DNA from: Halomonas alkalicola
GTDB lineage: Bacteria; Pseudomonadota; Gammaproteobacteria; Pseudomonadales; Halomonadaceae
Direction of reading: 5' to 3'
Assembly (NCBI RefSeq): GCF_030704205.1
Contig: NZ_CP131913.1
Coordinates: 806,001-870,000, forward strand
Length of the DNA: 64,000 nt
How positions within the stretch are numbered: the first letter of the stretch is position 1; every line of letters starts with the position of its first letter. Shown here piece by piece: positions 31,632-40,987 of the stretch. The notes under the pieces were generated by a model, which searched no databases, had not been told where the DNA came from, and saw nothing but the letters and a program-made list of their open reading frames with translations. The translations under genes and the position numbers were made by a program.

Positions 31632-32392
31632 ATCAGCAACTTCGTCAGGATGCCATCGTCGACCTGGTCCGCCAGCAGGGCTATGCCAGCATCGAGCAAC
31701 TGACCGATCACTTCAGCGTCACCCCCCAGACCATTCGCCGCGACCTCAACGCCCTGGCTGAGGAAGGGCGGCTCCGCCGGGTCCACGGCGGCGCGGGGCT
31801 CGAATCGAGCACCGTCAACACCGCCTACGCCACTCGCAAGACCCTCAACCTCGAGGCCAAGCGCCGCATTGCCGCGCTGCTGGCCAGCCGGATCCCCGAC
31901 AGCTCATCGCTGTTCATCAATATCGGCACCAGCAACGAGGTGATCGCCGAGGCGCTGCTGGAGCACCACCGCGAGCTGGAGGTGATCACCAACAACCTCA
32001 ACGTGGCGGCCATCCTCCAGCACAAGGAGGACTTCAACGTGATCATCGCCGGCGGCCAGGTGCGCTCCCGGGACGGGGGCATCATCGGCGAGGCCACCAT
32101 CGATTTCATCAACCAGTTCAAGGTGGACTACGGCATCATCGGTATCAGCGGCATCGACGAGGACGGCTCACTGCTGGAGTTCGACTACCAGGAGGTGCGC
32201 GTGGCCCAGGCCATCATCCAGAATTCGCGCCAGGTCTATCTCGCCGCCGACCACTCCAAGTTCCGCCGCAACCCCTCGGTGCGCCAGGGCAATATCACCC
32301 AGATCCACGCCCTCTTCACCGACCTGCGCCCCCCCCAGTCGATCTGCCAGCTGATGGAGAGCCACGACGTGGCCCTGCATATCGCCGACTGA
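31628..32392 (+). CDS. glpR: Glycerol-3-phosphate regulon repressor (DeoR family)
   Basis: 254 aa. The N-terminal winged helix-turn-helix (YASIEQLTDHFSVTPQTIRR with the DeoR signature RRDLNALAEEGRLRRVHGGA, ~20-60) is followed by a sugar-phosphate sensor domain with INIGTSNEVIAEAL, VITNNLNVAAIL, IIAGGQVRSRDGGIIG and AADHSKFRR. This is the usual GlpR design, released from DNA by glycerol-3-phosphate. It lies between two glpD genes and overlaps the first. Half-sites for it are seen upstream of glpF, its own gene and the second glpD. Confidence 0.93.
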   Translation: MNQQLRQDAIVDLVRQQGYASIEQLTDHFSVTPQTIRRDLNALAEEGRLRRVHGGAGLESSTVNTAYATRKTLNLEAKRRIAALLASRIPDSSSLFINIGTSNEVIAEALLEHHRELEVITNNLNVAAILQHKEDFNVIIAGGQVRSRDGGIIGEATIDFINQFKVDYGIIGISGIDEDGSLLEFDYQEVRVAQAIIQNSRQVYLAADHSKFRRNPSVRQGNITQIHALFTDLRPPQSICQLMESHDVALHIAD

Positions 32393-32430
32393 GTCCCGCC
32401 GCCCAACCTGTCGAAAGCGAACCCTGCAGA

Positions 32431-32470
32431 GTTCGATTTCGCCCATTGATGTTCTTTTCCGAGTACAGTA
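32431..32470 (+). promoter_or_regulatory. GlpR-like half-sites upstream of the second glpD
   Basis: GTTCGATTTCG (32431-32441) and ATGTTCTTTTCCGA (32449-32462) resemble GlpR operator halves and lie 75-110 bases before the glpD start at 32544. Weaker than the glpF sites. Confidence 0.4.
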
Positions 32471-32543
32471 CTTTCACCTATGAAAAATACTGGTGGAAGC
32501 GCTGGCGGCCCCCACCCCGCCGAGCGATGGATCGGAGGAGACA

Positions 32544-34049
32544 ATGACCCCCATGGCACCCCTGGACCTCATGGTGATCGGCGGCGGAATCAACGGCACC
32601 GGCATTGCCAACGACGCGGCCGGCCGCGGGCTGCGCGTCGGCCTCTGCGAACAGGGCGACCTCGCCAGCGCCACCTCCTCCGCCAGCAGCAAGCTCATCC
32701 ATGGCGGCCTGCGCTACCTGGAACACCGCGAGTTTCGACTGGTGAGCGAGGCGCTGCGCGAGCGCGAGGTGCTGATGGCCAAGGCGCCCCATATCATCTG
32801 GCCAATGCGCTTCCTGCTCCCCCACCGCTCCCATCTGCGGCCGGCCTGGATGATTCGCGCCGGCCTCTTCCTCTATGATCATCTGGGCAAACGCCGAGCG
32901 CTGCCCGCCTCCCGCGGCGTGCGCTTCACCGCCCAGGGCCCGCTCGCACCGAGCATCACCCGTGGCTTCGAATACTCCGACTGCTGGGTGGACGATGCCC
33001 GCCTGGTGGTGCTCAACGCCCTGCAGGCCCGGGAGCAGGGCGCCGAGGTGCTGGTCCGCACCCGCTGTATCGCTGCCCGCGAGGTGGAGGGGCTCTGGGA
33101 GCTGGAGTTGGAGGATGCCGCCAGCGGCGAGCGCTTCCTGCGCCGCGCCCGGGCGCTGGTCAACGCCGCCGGCCCCTGGGTGGAGCAAGTGATACGCCAG
33201 GGGCTCGCGCGCGAGCCGCGCTATGGCATCCGCATGATCCAGGGCAGCCACCTGGTGGTGCCCCGCCTCAACGAGGACGAGCGCGCCTACATCTTGCAGA
33301 ACCAGGACGGGCGCATCGTCTTCGTGCTCCCCTGGGAGGAGGACTTCAGCCTGGTGGGGACCACCGATCGCCGCTACGACGGCGATCCGGCCCGGGTCAC
33401 CGCCACCGACGAGGAGATCGACTACCTGCTGGGGGTCGTCAACGCCCACTTCCGGCGACCGCTCGCCCGCAAGGACGTGCTGCGCACCTTCTCCGGCGTC
33501 CGGCCGCTGTGCGATGACGAGTCGACCGCCCCCTCCGCCATGACCCGCGACTACACCCTCCATCTGGACACCAGCGGGGTACCGCTGCTCAGCGTCTTCG
33601 GCGGCAAGCTGACGACCTACCGCCGGCTCGCCGAGGCCGCCCTGGCGCAGTTGGCCCCGCACCTGCCGACGATGGGGCCCGCCTGGACCGAGAAGACTCC
33701 CCTCCCCGGCGGCGACATCGGCAGCCAGGTCGATTTCACGGCACGGCTGCTCGCGGAGTTTCCCTGGCTGGGCGAGGCGCGGGCGCGCCGGTTCGCGCGC
33801 ACCTATGGCTCTCTCTGCCTCGAGTTTCTCGCCAGCGCCCGGGCCGAGGCCGATCTCGGCCAAGCGTTCGGCGCCGGCCTCACCGCCCGGGAGGTCGACT
33901 ATCTGGTCGACCGGGAGTGGGCAGTCGGCCTCGAGGATGTCCTGTGGCGGCGGACCAAGCTCGCCATGCGCCTGAGCGAACGGGACCGTCAGCGGCTCGA
34001 CCACTACTTGACGACGCGCCAGAGGCGCACCTCCATGGGCGTCAATTGA
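32544..34049 (+). CDS. glpD: Aerobic glycerol-3-phosphate dehydrogenase, second copy (E. coli GlpD type)
   Basis: 501 aa, exactly the E. coli GlpD length. The FAD site DLMVIGGGINGTGIANDAAG (~9), SSASSKLIHGGLRYLEH, FEYSDCWVDDARLV, NAAGPWV, GTTDRRYDG and VFGGKLTTYRRLAE are intact, plus the C-terminal cap domain. The start at 32544 follows a strong GGAGGAG; an upstream in-frame ATG (32493) adds non-homologous residues. It is a membrane-associated respiratory enzyme making dihydroxyacetone phosphate. It is only distantly similar to the first glpD, so the two are different branches rather than a recent duplication. Confidence 0.93.
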   Translation: MTPMAPLDLMVIGGGINGTGIANDAAGRGLRVGLCEQGDLASATSSASSKLIHGGLRYLEHREFRLVSEALREREVLMAKAPHIIWPMRFLLPHRSHLRPAWMIRAGLFLYDHLGKRRALPASRGVRFTAQGPLAPSITRGFEYSDCWVDDARLVVLNALQAREQGAEVLVRTRCIAAREVEGLWELELEDAASGERFLRRARALVNAAGPWVEQVIRQGLAREPRYGIRMIQGSHLVVPRLNEDERAYILQNQDGRIVFVLPWEEDFSLVGTTDRRYDGDPARVTATDEEIDYLLGVVNAHFRRPLARKDVLRTFSGVRPLCDDESTAPSAMTRDYTLHLDTSGVPLLSVFGGKLTTYRRLAEAALAQLAPHLPTMGPAWTEKTPLPGGDIGSQVDFTARLLAEFPWLGEARARRFARTYGSLCLEFLASARAEADLGQAFGAGLTAREVDYLVDREWAVGLEDVLWRRTKLAMRLSERDRQRLDHYLTTRQRRTSMGVN

Positions 34050-34059
34050 CCGTTAGGTC

Positions 34060-34204
34060 TAGGCACTGTCCGAAAACTGACTGCGCTCGTCCATACGGCG
34101 TTAAAAATCGGCTCAAAGTACTCATTTACACTGCGTAAACTCCGTCTTTTCGCCGATTTTTGCCTTGTCTGGCCTTCGCTCGCCGACTTTTCAGACAGCG
34201 CCTA
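34060..34204. repeat. Palindromic MITE-like element, copy A
   Basis: A 145-bp imperfect palindrome: TAGGCACTGTCCGAAAACT at the left end against the reverse complement of the right end, TAGGCGCTGTCTGAAAAGT. The interior holds GTTTACGCAGTGTAAATGAGTA on the minus strand. It is homologous to the element at 60417-60539 (shared GAAGGCCAGRCAAGGC, GGAGTTTAC and TAAATGAG blocks). It has no coding capacity. The TAGG/CCTA ends fit a small non-autonomous mobile element placed after the second glpD. Confidence 0.75.
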
Positions 34205-34443
34205 GTGTTTGACATCGCCCGGCGGCAAAACCAAGCTGAGGGAGCAATCTTTCGGAAGCAACCAGACTTGTTCTCGGCATGTCGGTTTCCGAACATCGCC
34301 ATGCCTATGCCCCCAGGGTTACCCAACCCGCATCGCTTACCCGGTCCGCTCCCGCCCTGGCCGACTGCCTCGAGGCGATCTGGAGAAGCGATGCGCAGCG
34401 GACGCCTGCATATCGCCGGCTTCTCTACCGGCCCGCCGCCCCT
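34205..34443. other. Spacer between the palindromic element and fumC
   Basis: I see no recognised gene or structured signal in this ~240-bp stretch at the 3' side of fumC. Open frames crossing it have no family match by eye. TCCGAACATCGCC (~34288) resembles a GlpR half-site by chance or residue. Confidence 0.4.
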
Positions 34444-35823
34444 ACTCCGGAATCCCGCCTCGGGTCAGCGCCGCCGGGTCCAGCAGCCGCTCGAGCTCCT
34501 CCCGGGAGAGCTCGGTCTGCTCCTCGGCGACGTCGAGGATCGGCCGCCCCGCCTGATAGGCCTGCTTGGCGATCGCCGCGGCGGCGTTGTAGCCGATCAC
34601 GGCGTTGAGCGCCCGTCCAGGAGGATGGGGTTGCGCGAGAGCGGCGCCTGCAGGCGATCCTCGCGCACCTTGAAGGTGGCGATGGCCCGGTTGGCGAGCA
34701 GCCAGGCGGTGTTGCTCATCAGGGTGATGGAGGTCAGCAGGTTGTGGGCCACCAGCGGCAGCATCACGTTGAGCTGGAAGTTGCCGCTCTGCCCGGCGAT
34801 GGTCACGGCGGCGTCGAGGCCGATGACCTGGGCGGCCGCCTGGGCCGCCGACTCCGGGATCACCGGATTGACCTTGCCCGGCATGATGGAGCTGCCCGGC
34901 TGCAGCGCCTCGAGCTCGATCTCGCCGAGGCCGGCCAGGGGGCCGGAATTCATCCAGCGCAGGTCGTTGGCGATCTTCATGACCACGCAGGCGAGCCCCC
35001 TGAGCTGCCCGGAGAGCTCCACCGCGGCGTCCTGGGAGGCCAGGCTCGCGAAGAGGCTGTCGTTGGGCACGAAGGCGAGCCCGGTCTGCTGCGACAGCTC
35101 CGCGGCCATGCGCGCGGCGAACTCGGGATGGGCGTTGATGCCGGTGCCCACCGCAGTGCCGCCCTGGGCCAGGCGGCAGAGCCGCACCAGGGCGTCGTCC
35201 AGGCGCTCGACCGCCTGCCCCACCTGGCTCGCCCAGCCGCCCAGCTCCTGGCTCATGCGCAGCGGCATGGCGTCCATCAGGTGAGTGCGGCCGGTCTTCA
35301 CCACCCCGTCGAGCTCCACCGCGCGGGCCTCGATGGTCTCACGCAGGTGGACCAGCGCCGGGCGCAGCCGCCCGCTCACCTCCAGCGCCGCGGAGAGGTG
35401 GATCGCCGTGGGGATCACGTCGTTGCTGGATTGCCCCATGTTGACGTGATCGTTGGGCCCGACCTCGACCCCCTCGCGGTTCGCCAGATGGGCGACCACC
35501 TCGTTGACGTTCATGTTGCTGGAGGTGCCGGAGCCGGTCTGGAAGAGATCCACCGGGAACTGGTCGTCATGCTCGCCACGGATCACCGCCTCGGCGGCGG
35601 CGGCGATCGCCGTGGCCCGCGGGGCGTCGAGCAGGCCAAGCTCGGCGTTGACCCGGGCGGCGGCCAGCTTGATGCGGGCGATGGCGTGGATGAAGGCCGG
35701 CGGCATCGGCTGCCCCGACACCGGGAAGTTGTTCACGGCACGCTGGGTCTGGGCGCCGTAGAGGGCATCGGCCGGCACCTCCAGCTCGCCCATGCTGTCT
35801 CGCTCGATACGCGTCTCGTTCAT
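34444..35823 (-). pseudogene. fumC: Fumarase class II with a late 1-base frameshift
   Basis: It hydrates fumarate to malate. The start MNETRIERDSMGELEVPADA (35823) and catalytic blocks are intact: FQTGSGTSSNMNVNEV, NMGQSSNDVIPTAIH, KTGRTHLMDAMPLRMSQE, GTGINAHPEF and the signature GSSIMPGKVNPV. At 34612-34614 a CCC on the plus strand should be CC: as read, the protein ends at LDGRSTP, while removing one base gives ALNAVIGYNAAAAIAKQ... and the usual end TRGGIPE at 34444. The frameshift drops the last ~55 residues. It may be a sequencing error or a truncation. Divergent from the phasin gene. Confidence 0.88.
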
Positions 35824-35944
35824 GGCTCGCTCCTCGCAGGCGGCGTGATCATCGGGTTCAGCCTGGCGCTGCCACCTCGGATCCGCAAGCGTGAGACGAC
35901 GCGTGGCGACGCATCCGAGCATGAGAGTTTTCACCCCGAGGCGA

Positions 35945-35986
35945 TGTTGCAGTGCACAAACCACTCTGCTATTGTGCATTGCAACA
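35945..35986. promoter_or_regulatory. Long inverted repeat, probable operator of the phasin gene
   Basis: TGTTGCAGTGCACAA (35945-35959) and TTGTGCATTGCAACA (35972-35986) are inverted copies differing at one base, separated by 12 bases. Each arm holds TGCA-type repeats of the sort reported for phasin regulators (PhaR-like). It lies between fumC and the phasin gene, 49 bases before the phasin ATG, so it could cover that promoter. Confidence 0.65.
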
Positions 35987-36034
35987 GGGCAGGCTTCCTG
36001 CTCCTCAACACCAGATGAACCAGGAGGTTCTACC

Positions 36035-36421
36035 ATGATGAACGCCTTCAACTTCGACACCAAGCAGTTCGACACCCAGCAGTTCGACGCCCTCTTCTTC
36101 GGCCCGGCCCGCGCCTACGCCTCCCTGTCCGTGGACTACGCCGAGAAGCTGGCCCACGCCCAGTTGGACGCCACCAAGGCCTACACCGACACCGGCCTGG
36201 CCCAGCTGCGCACCCTGATGGCCGTCAAGGATGCCGAAGGCCTGAAGAGCTACATGGAAGGCCAGCAGAAGGTCGCCAAGGACCTGGCCGAGCGCCTGAA
36301 GGGCGACGCCGAGAAGGTCGTGGCCCTGCAGCAGGACTTCGTCCAGCAGAGCCAGAAGCTGACCGAAGAGAACGTCAAGCAGGCCCAGGCGACCGCCACC
36401 AAGGCTACCGCCCAGAAGTAA
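36035..36421 (+). CDS. phaP: Phasin (polyhydroxyalkanoate granule-associated protein)
   Basis: 128 aa, all-helical and Ala/Gln/Lys-rich, with the phasin-2 pattern FGPARAYASLSVDYAEKLAHAQLDATKAYTDTGLAQL broken here: see DYAEKLAHAQLDATKAYTD (~33-51) and AKDLAERLKGDAEKVVALQQ (~80-99). The C-terminus ends in TATKATAQK. Phasins coat storage-polymer granules. GGAGG lies upstream of ATG 36035 (a second ATG follows at once). A strong terminator follows, so it is a single-gene unit, probably highly expressed and controlled by the inverted repeat upstream. Confidence 0.88.
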   Translation: MMNAFNFDTKQFDTQQFDALFFGPARAYASLSVDYAEKLAHAQLDATKAYTDTGLAQLRTLMAVKDAEGLKSYMEGQQKVAKDLAERLKGDAEKVVALQQDFVQQSQKLTEENVKQAQATATKATAQK

Positions 36422-36461
36422 GCCGCCGCTGCCGGCCAGGCCGGCAACCGCCGCGCTTCAG

Positions 36462-36494
36462 AAAAGCCGCCGCCCTCCGGGGCGGCGGCTTTTT
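36462..36494. terminator. Bidirectional-looking terminator after the phasin gene
   Basis: AAAAGCCGCCGCCC pairs with GGGCGGCGGCTTTT across TCCG, with TTTTT following on the plus strand. It ends 40-70 bases after the phasin stop. Confidence 0.9.
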
Positions 36495-36592
36495 GCTGGG
36501 CGCTCGACACGCACGGCGTGGCCTGGGCAGCGGCTTGCGCTATGCTCTTGGGCTGGCACAGGGCGCCGATGAACCTCTCAGGGAGTGACACC

Positions 36593-37129
36593 ATGAAACG
36601 CTGGATACCGATGCTGCTGCCGGGGCTGCTGCTGGCCGGCTGCGAGATCATGCCCCCCGCCCCGACGCCCACCGAGCGCATCGAGGTGGTCGACCGCGAG
36701 GTCGAGCCGGCCGAGGAGGTCCGCGAGGTCGCTCCCGGGCGTGTGGCTCGCCAGGTGGCCTTCCCCGCCGCCGAGTATGCCGCCCTGGAGAAGTCGGGCA
36801 GCGCCGTGATCAGCGGTCGACTGATGCTGGGCGGCCAGCCGGTGGCGGGCGCCGGCGTCTCCGCCGCGCCGGTGACCACCTACTCCGCCGAGGCGGCGGA
36901 GAAGGCGCTGGCCGGCATCGCCGTGGAGCCCGCCGACCCGCGAGCGCGGGAGTATACCCACAGCACGCGCACCGACGGCAGCGGCCGCTTCCGCCTCACC
37001 GGCCTGCCCGCAGGCGCATTCTACCTCTCCGGCGCCGGTCCCGACCCGCGCACCGGCGAGGCGCGGGTGGTGATCCGCCAGGTGCAGCTGAGCCGTGGCC
37101 AGCAGATGGAGGTCGAGCTCAGCCGCTGA
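36593..37129 (+). CDS. Lipoprotein with carboxypeptidase-regulatory-like (Ig-fold) domain
   Basis: 178 aa. The N-terminus MKRWIPMLLPGLLLAGC is a lipoprotein signal with lipobox LAGC (Cys ~17). A charged, Pro/Glu-rich linker (~20-50) leads to one beta-sandwich domain: AVISGRLMLGGQPVAGAGVS ... TDGSGRFRLTGLPAGAFYLSG, the pattern of carboxypeptidase-regulatory-like domains. The start is chosen at 36593 because the signal begins there. The function is unknown; such domains usually bind surface polymers or partner proteins. It is convergent with hda. Confidence 0.75.
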   Translation: MKRWIPMLLPGLLLAGCEIMPPAPTPTERIEVVDREVEPAEEVREVAPGRVARQVAFPAAEYAALEKSGSAVISGRLMLGGQPVAGAGVSAAPVTTYSAEAAEKALAGIAVEPADPRAREYTHSTRTDGSGRFRLTGLPAGAFYLSGAGPDPRTGEARVVIRQVQLSRGQQMEVELSR

Positions 37130-37156
37130 GCGGCCAAGGCGGCGCGGCCATCTGCC

Positions 37157-37858
37157 CTACCAGCCCAGCGCCTGCTTGACGAAGGGAATGGTCAGCTTGC
37201 GCTGGGCGGAGAGCGAGGCGCGGTCCAGGGTGGCCAGCACCTCGAAGAGTTCGCCCAGCCGTCGCGGCCCGCGATGCAGGATATAGCGGGCCACCTCGTC
37301 CGGCAGCGCCATGCCCCGCCCCCGGGCGCGCAGCTGCAGCGCGGCCAGCCGCCCGGCATCGTCGAGCCCCTGAACGTGGAAGGTGACGCCCCAGGTGAGC
37401 CGCGAGGCGAGATCGGGCAGCTTGACCGGCAGCTGCCGGGGAGCGGCGTCGGCCGCCACCAGCAGCCGCTTGCCCGCATCACGCAGGCGATTGAAGGCGT
37501 GGAACAGCGCCTCCTCCCAGCGCTTGCGCCCGAGCACCCGCTCCAGGTCGTCGATGGCCACGAGGTCGAGGCGCTCGATCTCCTCGAGCATCAAGGGCGG
37601 AAAGTGTCCAAGCTCCGCCAGCGGCAGGTAGAGGGCGCGCAGGCCCCGATCCGAGGCGGCATGGCAGGCGGCCTGGAGCAGGTGGCTGCGACCCACGCCC
37701 TCCCCGCCCCACAGGTAGAGGAAGGGTTCCCCGCTCTCGTCCAGCTGCTGGACCAGGCGAGCGACCAGGCTGGCATTGGGCCCGGGATGGTAGTTGGCGA
37801 AGGTGGCGTCGTCACGCAGGCCGACGCCCAGCGGCAGCTGCGCCGGGGTCCTGCTCAT
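37157..37858 (-). CDS. hda: DnaA regulatory inactivator Hda
   Basis: 233 aa AAA+ protein like DnaA domain III. The N-terminal QLPLGV (residues 7-12) is a sliding-clamp-binding motif. The Walker A region is altered (WGGEGVGRSHLLQAACH, ~51), followed by VAIDDLERVLG (Walker B, ~97). With the loaded clamp it stimulates hydrolysis of ATP on DnaA to prevent re-initiation. The start overlaps the perM-type gene by four bases, the usual gammaproteobacterial arrangement. Confidence 0.92.
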   Translation of the reverse strand: MSRTPAQLPLGVGLRDDATFANYHPGPNASLVARLVQQLDESGEPFLYLWGGEGVGRSHLLQAACHAASDRGLRALYLPLAELGHFPPLMLEEIERLDLVAIDDLERVLGRKRWEEALFHAFNRLRDAGKRLLVAADAAPRQLPVKLPDLASRLTWGVTFHVQGLDDAGRLAALQLRARGRGMALPDEVARYILHRGPRRLGELFEVLATLDRASLSAQRKLTIPFVKQALGW

Positions 37859-38931
37859 GGCGCCTCCTCATCGTCGCGTCGAGCGAGCGTGGCGTCGTAC
37901 AAGGTACTGTTCTTGTAGCGTTCATTGAGCTCGCGCAAGAGTACCATGATCACCGCCGCCGCAGGCAGCGCCAGCAGCACCCCGGTGAAGCCGAACAGGT
38001 TGCCGCCGGCCAGCACGGCGAAGATCACCGCCACCGGGTGCAGGCCGATGCGGTCCCCCAGCAGCTTGGGCTGCAGCACCGTACTCTCGATCGCCTGGCC
38101 GATGCTGAACACCGCCACCACGCCCAGCAGCGCCAGCCAGGTGCCGAACTGGAAGAAGGCGACGATCAGCGCGATGCTGATGCCGACGATGAACCCCAGG
38201 AAGGGCACGATGCTGGCCAGCCCCGAGATCAGGCCGATCAGCACCCCGAAGCGCACCCCCATCAGGGTCAGCCCCAGCCCGTAGATCACCCCCAGGCTCA
38301 GCATCACCAGCAGCTGGCCGCGCAGGAAGGCCGAAAGCACCTCGTCACAGCGCCCGACCAGGCGCAGCGTGTCGGCCTCCCAGCCCCGCGGCAGCAGGTC
38401 GCGCAGGCTGGCCATCAGGCGCTTCCAGTCGAGCAGCAGGTAGAAGGTCACCACCGGGATCAGCGACACATAGGTCACCCAGGTGATGAAGGCCATGCCC
38501 GAGCGCCCCACCTGGCCGAGGAACTGGGCCAGGTAGCCGCCGGCATCCTGCCAGTGGTCGGCCAGGGTCGCCTGGACGTTGTCCAGCTCACCGGCCACGT
38601 CGAAGCCGGTCCAGGCCTGGATCTGGGGCGCCAGCACCGACTCCAGCCACTCGAAGATCCCCGGGATCATCTGGCCGAACTGGCGCAGCTGCTGGACCAG
38701 CAGGGGAATCAGCACCAGCACCCCCACCGCCAGCAGTACCAGCAGCACCAGGAAGACGGCACTGACCGCCAGCGGCCGCGACGCTCCCCAGCGCTCCAGC
38801 CGGTTGGCCAGGGGGTCGACCAGATAGGCCAGGATCATCCCGGCGATAAAGGGCATCAGCATCGCCTCGAGGCGCAGCATCAGCCACACCAGGGCCACCG
38901 CCGCCGCCAGCACCCACCACTCTCTGCGCAT
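37855..38931 (-). CDS. AI-2E/PerM-family membrane protein
   Basis: 358 aa with about eight hydrophobic helices and the family motif GLISGLASIVPFLGFIVG (~250-267) followed by STVLQPKLLGDRIGLHP (~300). Members export small molecules or act as sodium-proton antiporters; substrate is unknown here. The N-terminus MRREWWVLAAAVALVWLML at 38931 is the sensible start, as longer frames add non-homologous residues. It is co-transcribed with hda (ATGA overlap) and divergent from purM, sharing a 165-base spacer. Confidence 0.85.
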   Translation of the reverse strand: MRREWWVLAAAVALVWLMLRLEAMLMPFIAGMILAYLVDPLANRLERWGASRPLAVSAVFLVLLVLLAVGVLVLIPLLVQQLRQFGQMIPGIFEWLESVLAPQIQAWTGFDVAGELDNVQATLADHWQDAGGYLAQFLGQVGRSGMAFITWVTYVSLIPVVTFYLLLDWKRLMASLRDLLPRGWEADTLRLVGRCDEVLSAFLRGQLLVMLSLGVIYGLGLTLMGVRFGVLIGLISGLASIVPFLGFIVGISIALIVAFFQFGTWLALLGVVAVFSIGQAIESTVLQPKLLGDRIGLHPVAVIFAVLAGGNLFGFTGVLLALPAAAVIMVLLRELNERYKNSTLYDATLARRDDEEAP

Positions 38932-39096
38932 CCTGCTCTCCCTGTGCTGCCGCGCGGGCATGCCCTCACGGCTGCCTGCACGGCGTCTTGATGCTACAAT
39001 TCGGCACCCACTCTTGATCCAGCGCCCGAACTTGCCCACGCGGCCCGCCACCCACGGCGGCCGGCCCGGGCCGACGACCCACCGACAGGACCCGAG

Positions 39097-40164
39097 ATGA
39101 CCGACTCCCCCTCTTCCCGCCCCTCGCTCAGCTACAAGGACGCCGGCGTCGACATCGATGCCGGCAACGCCCTGGTCGACCGCATCAAGGGCGTCGCCAA
39201 GCGTACCACCCGCCCCGAGGTCATGGGCGGCCTGGGCGGCTTCGGCGCCCTGTGCCAGCTGCCGAGCGGCTACCGCGAGCCGGTACTGGTCTCCGGCACC
39301 GACGGCGTGGGCACCAAGCTGCGCCTGGCCATGGACCTTGGCCGCCACGACACCATCGGCATCGACCTGGTGGCGATGTGTGTGAACGACCTGGTGGTGG
39401 CGGGTGCCGAGCCGCTGTTCTTCCTCGACTACTATGCCACGGGCAAGCTCGATGTGGACATCGCCGCCGACGTGGTGACCGGCATCGGCGACGGCTGCGA
39501 GCAGGCCGGCTGCGCCCTGGTGGGCGGCGAGACCGCCGAGATGCCCGGCATGTACGAGGGCAGCGACTATGACCTGGCCGGCTTCTGCGTCGGCGTGGTG
39601 GAGAAGTCCGAGATCCTCGACGGCAAGAAGGTCGCCGAGGGCGATGCGCTGCTGGGCATCGCCTCCTCCGGCCCCCACTCCAACGGCTACTCGCTGATCC
39701 GCAAGATCCTCGAGGTCTCGGGCGCCTCTCTCGACACCGACCTGGACGGCACGGCGCTGGGCGACGCCCTGATGGCGCCCACCCGCATCTACGTCAAGTC
39801 GCTGCTGTCGCTGATCAAGGAGAGCGGCGTACCGGTCCATGCGCTCTCCCACATCACCGGCGGCGGCCTCACCGAGAACCTGCCCCGGGTGCTGCCCGAG
39901 GGCCTCGCGGCGAAGGTCGACGTGGCCAGCTGGACCCGCCCGGCGGTCTTCGACTGGCTACAGCAGCAGGGCAACGTGGCCGAGGACGAGATGCACCGGG
40001 TGCTCAACTGCGGCATCGGCATGGTGGTGGTGGTGCCGGCCGAGAAGGCCGACCAGGCCCGCGCCCACCTGCAGGCCCTGGGCGAGACGGTGCATCGCAT
40101 CGGCGAGATCGTCGCCCGGGACGGCGACGAGGAACAGATTCGCCTGGAGAACCTTCGGGCATGA
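39097..40164 (+). CDS. purM: Phosphoribosylformylglycinamidine cyclo-ligase
   Basis: 355 aa. It forms AIR in step 5 of purine synthesis. N-terminal [61 protein letters not shown] split as [11 protein letters not shown], and [17 protein letters not shown] are family hallmarks. AGGA lies six bases before ATG. It overlaps purN by four bases (ATGA), so the two are translationally coupled. Confidence 0.97.
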   Translation: MTDSPSSRPSLSYKDAGVDIDAGNALVDRIKGVAKRTTRPEVMGGLGGFGALCQLPSGYREPVLVSGTDGVGTKLRLAMDLGRHDTIGIDLVAMCVNDLVVAGAEPLFFLDYYATGKLDVDIAADVVTGIGDGCEQAGCALVGGETAEMPGMYEGSDYDLAGFCVGVVEKSEILDGKKVAEGDALLGIASSGPHSNGYSLIRKILEVSGASLDTDLDGTALGDALMAPTRIYVKSLLSLIKESGVPVHALSHITGGGLTENLPRVLPEGLAAKVDVASWTRPAVFDWLQQQGNVAEDEMHRVLNCGIGMVVVVPAEKADQARAHLQALGETVHRIGEIVARDGDEEQIRLENLRA

Positions 40165-40892
40165 GCGATACCGACTACGCCAGCGACACCCTGAACGACT
40201 TCGCCTCGGAGCCGGTCGGTGCGCGCCGGGTGGTGGTGCTGATCTCCGGCAGCGGCAGCAACCTGCAGGCGCTGATCGACGAGCAGACCCATGACCGCCT
40301 GGGCGGCGAGATCGTCGCCGTGATCTCCAACGAGCCCGACGCCTACGGCCTCACCCGCGCCCGGGAGGCCGGGATCGACGCCGTGGTGCTCCCCCACCGC
40401 GAGTACGACAGCCGCGAGGCCTACGATGGCGCCCTGATCAAGGTGATCGAGCGCCACGAGCCGGACCTGATCGTGCTGGCCGGCTTCATGCGCATCCTCA
40501 CCCCGCGCTTCGTGCAGCGCTTCCTCGGGCGGATGCTCAATATCCACCCCTCGCTGCTGCCCGCCTACCAGGGGCACGACACCCACGCCCGGGCCCTGGC
40601 CGACGGCGTGGCCGAGCACGGCTGCAGCGTGCACTTCGTGACCGAGGAGCTCGACGGCGGCCCCGTGGTGATCCAGGTGGCCGTCGACGTGGCCGAGGGC
40701 GAGACCGAAGCGAGCCTCAAGGAGAAGGTGCACGCCCGCGAGCACCTGATCTACCCCATCGCGGTGAAGTGGTTCCTGGAGGGGCGCCTGCAGTTCGCCC
40801 CCGGCGGCGCCACCCTGGACGGCACCCCGCTGCCGGCACAGGGCGTGCGCCTCTCCCACGCCGATGCGGCCGAGGAGCTGGACGAGCAGTAG
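40161..40892 (+). CDS. purN: Phosphoribosylglycinamide formyltransferase
   Basis: 243 aa, longer than E. coli PurN (212) by an acidic N-terminal ~20 residues and a short C-terminal tail. It formylates GAR with 10-formyl-tetrahydrofolate. Visible: [16 protein letters not shown] (~28), [13 protein letters not shown], and the catalytic Asn-His-Asp set in [20 protein letters not shown] (~128) and [11 protein letters not shown]. The extra N-terminal acidic segment is odd; an internal start is possible, but the ATGA overlap with purM supports the listed one. Confidence 0.95.
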   Translation: MSDTDYASDTLNDFASEPVGARRVVVLISGSGSNLQALIDEQTHDRLGGEIVAVISNEPDAYGLTRAREAGIDAVVLPHREYDSREAYDGALIKVIERHEPDLIVLAGFMRILTPRFVQRFLGRMLNIHPSLLPAYQGHDTHARALADGVAEHGCSVHFVTEELDGGPVVIQVAVDVAEGETEASLKEKVHAREHLIYPIAVKWFLEGRLQFAPGGATLDGTPLPAQGVRLSHADAAEELDEQ

Positions 40893-40928
40893 CGGCAAGC
40901 AGCGTGGCATGATGCGGCCCCAACGAAA

Positions 40929-40957
40929 GACCCGCCGGCGTCCGACGCCGGCGGGTC
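40929..40957. terminator. Terminator between purN and dcd
   Basis: GACCCGCCGGCGTC and GACGCCGGCGGGTC form a near-perfect palindrome followed by TTCTCGTTT on the plus strand. It serves purN and perhaps the convergent dcd. Confidence 0.8.
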
Positions 40958-40987
40958 TTCTCGTTTCCAGCAGCAGGCGCGCCGCGG

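Noticed and set aside
34160..35284. Plus-strand open frame across the fumC 3' region as a separate gene
   Set aside because: It is antisense to fumC and reads through the palindromic element; composition is not protein-like.
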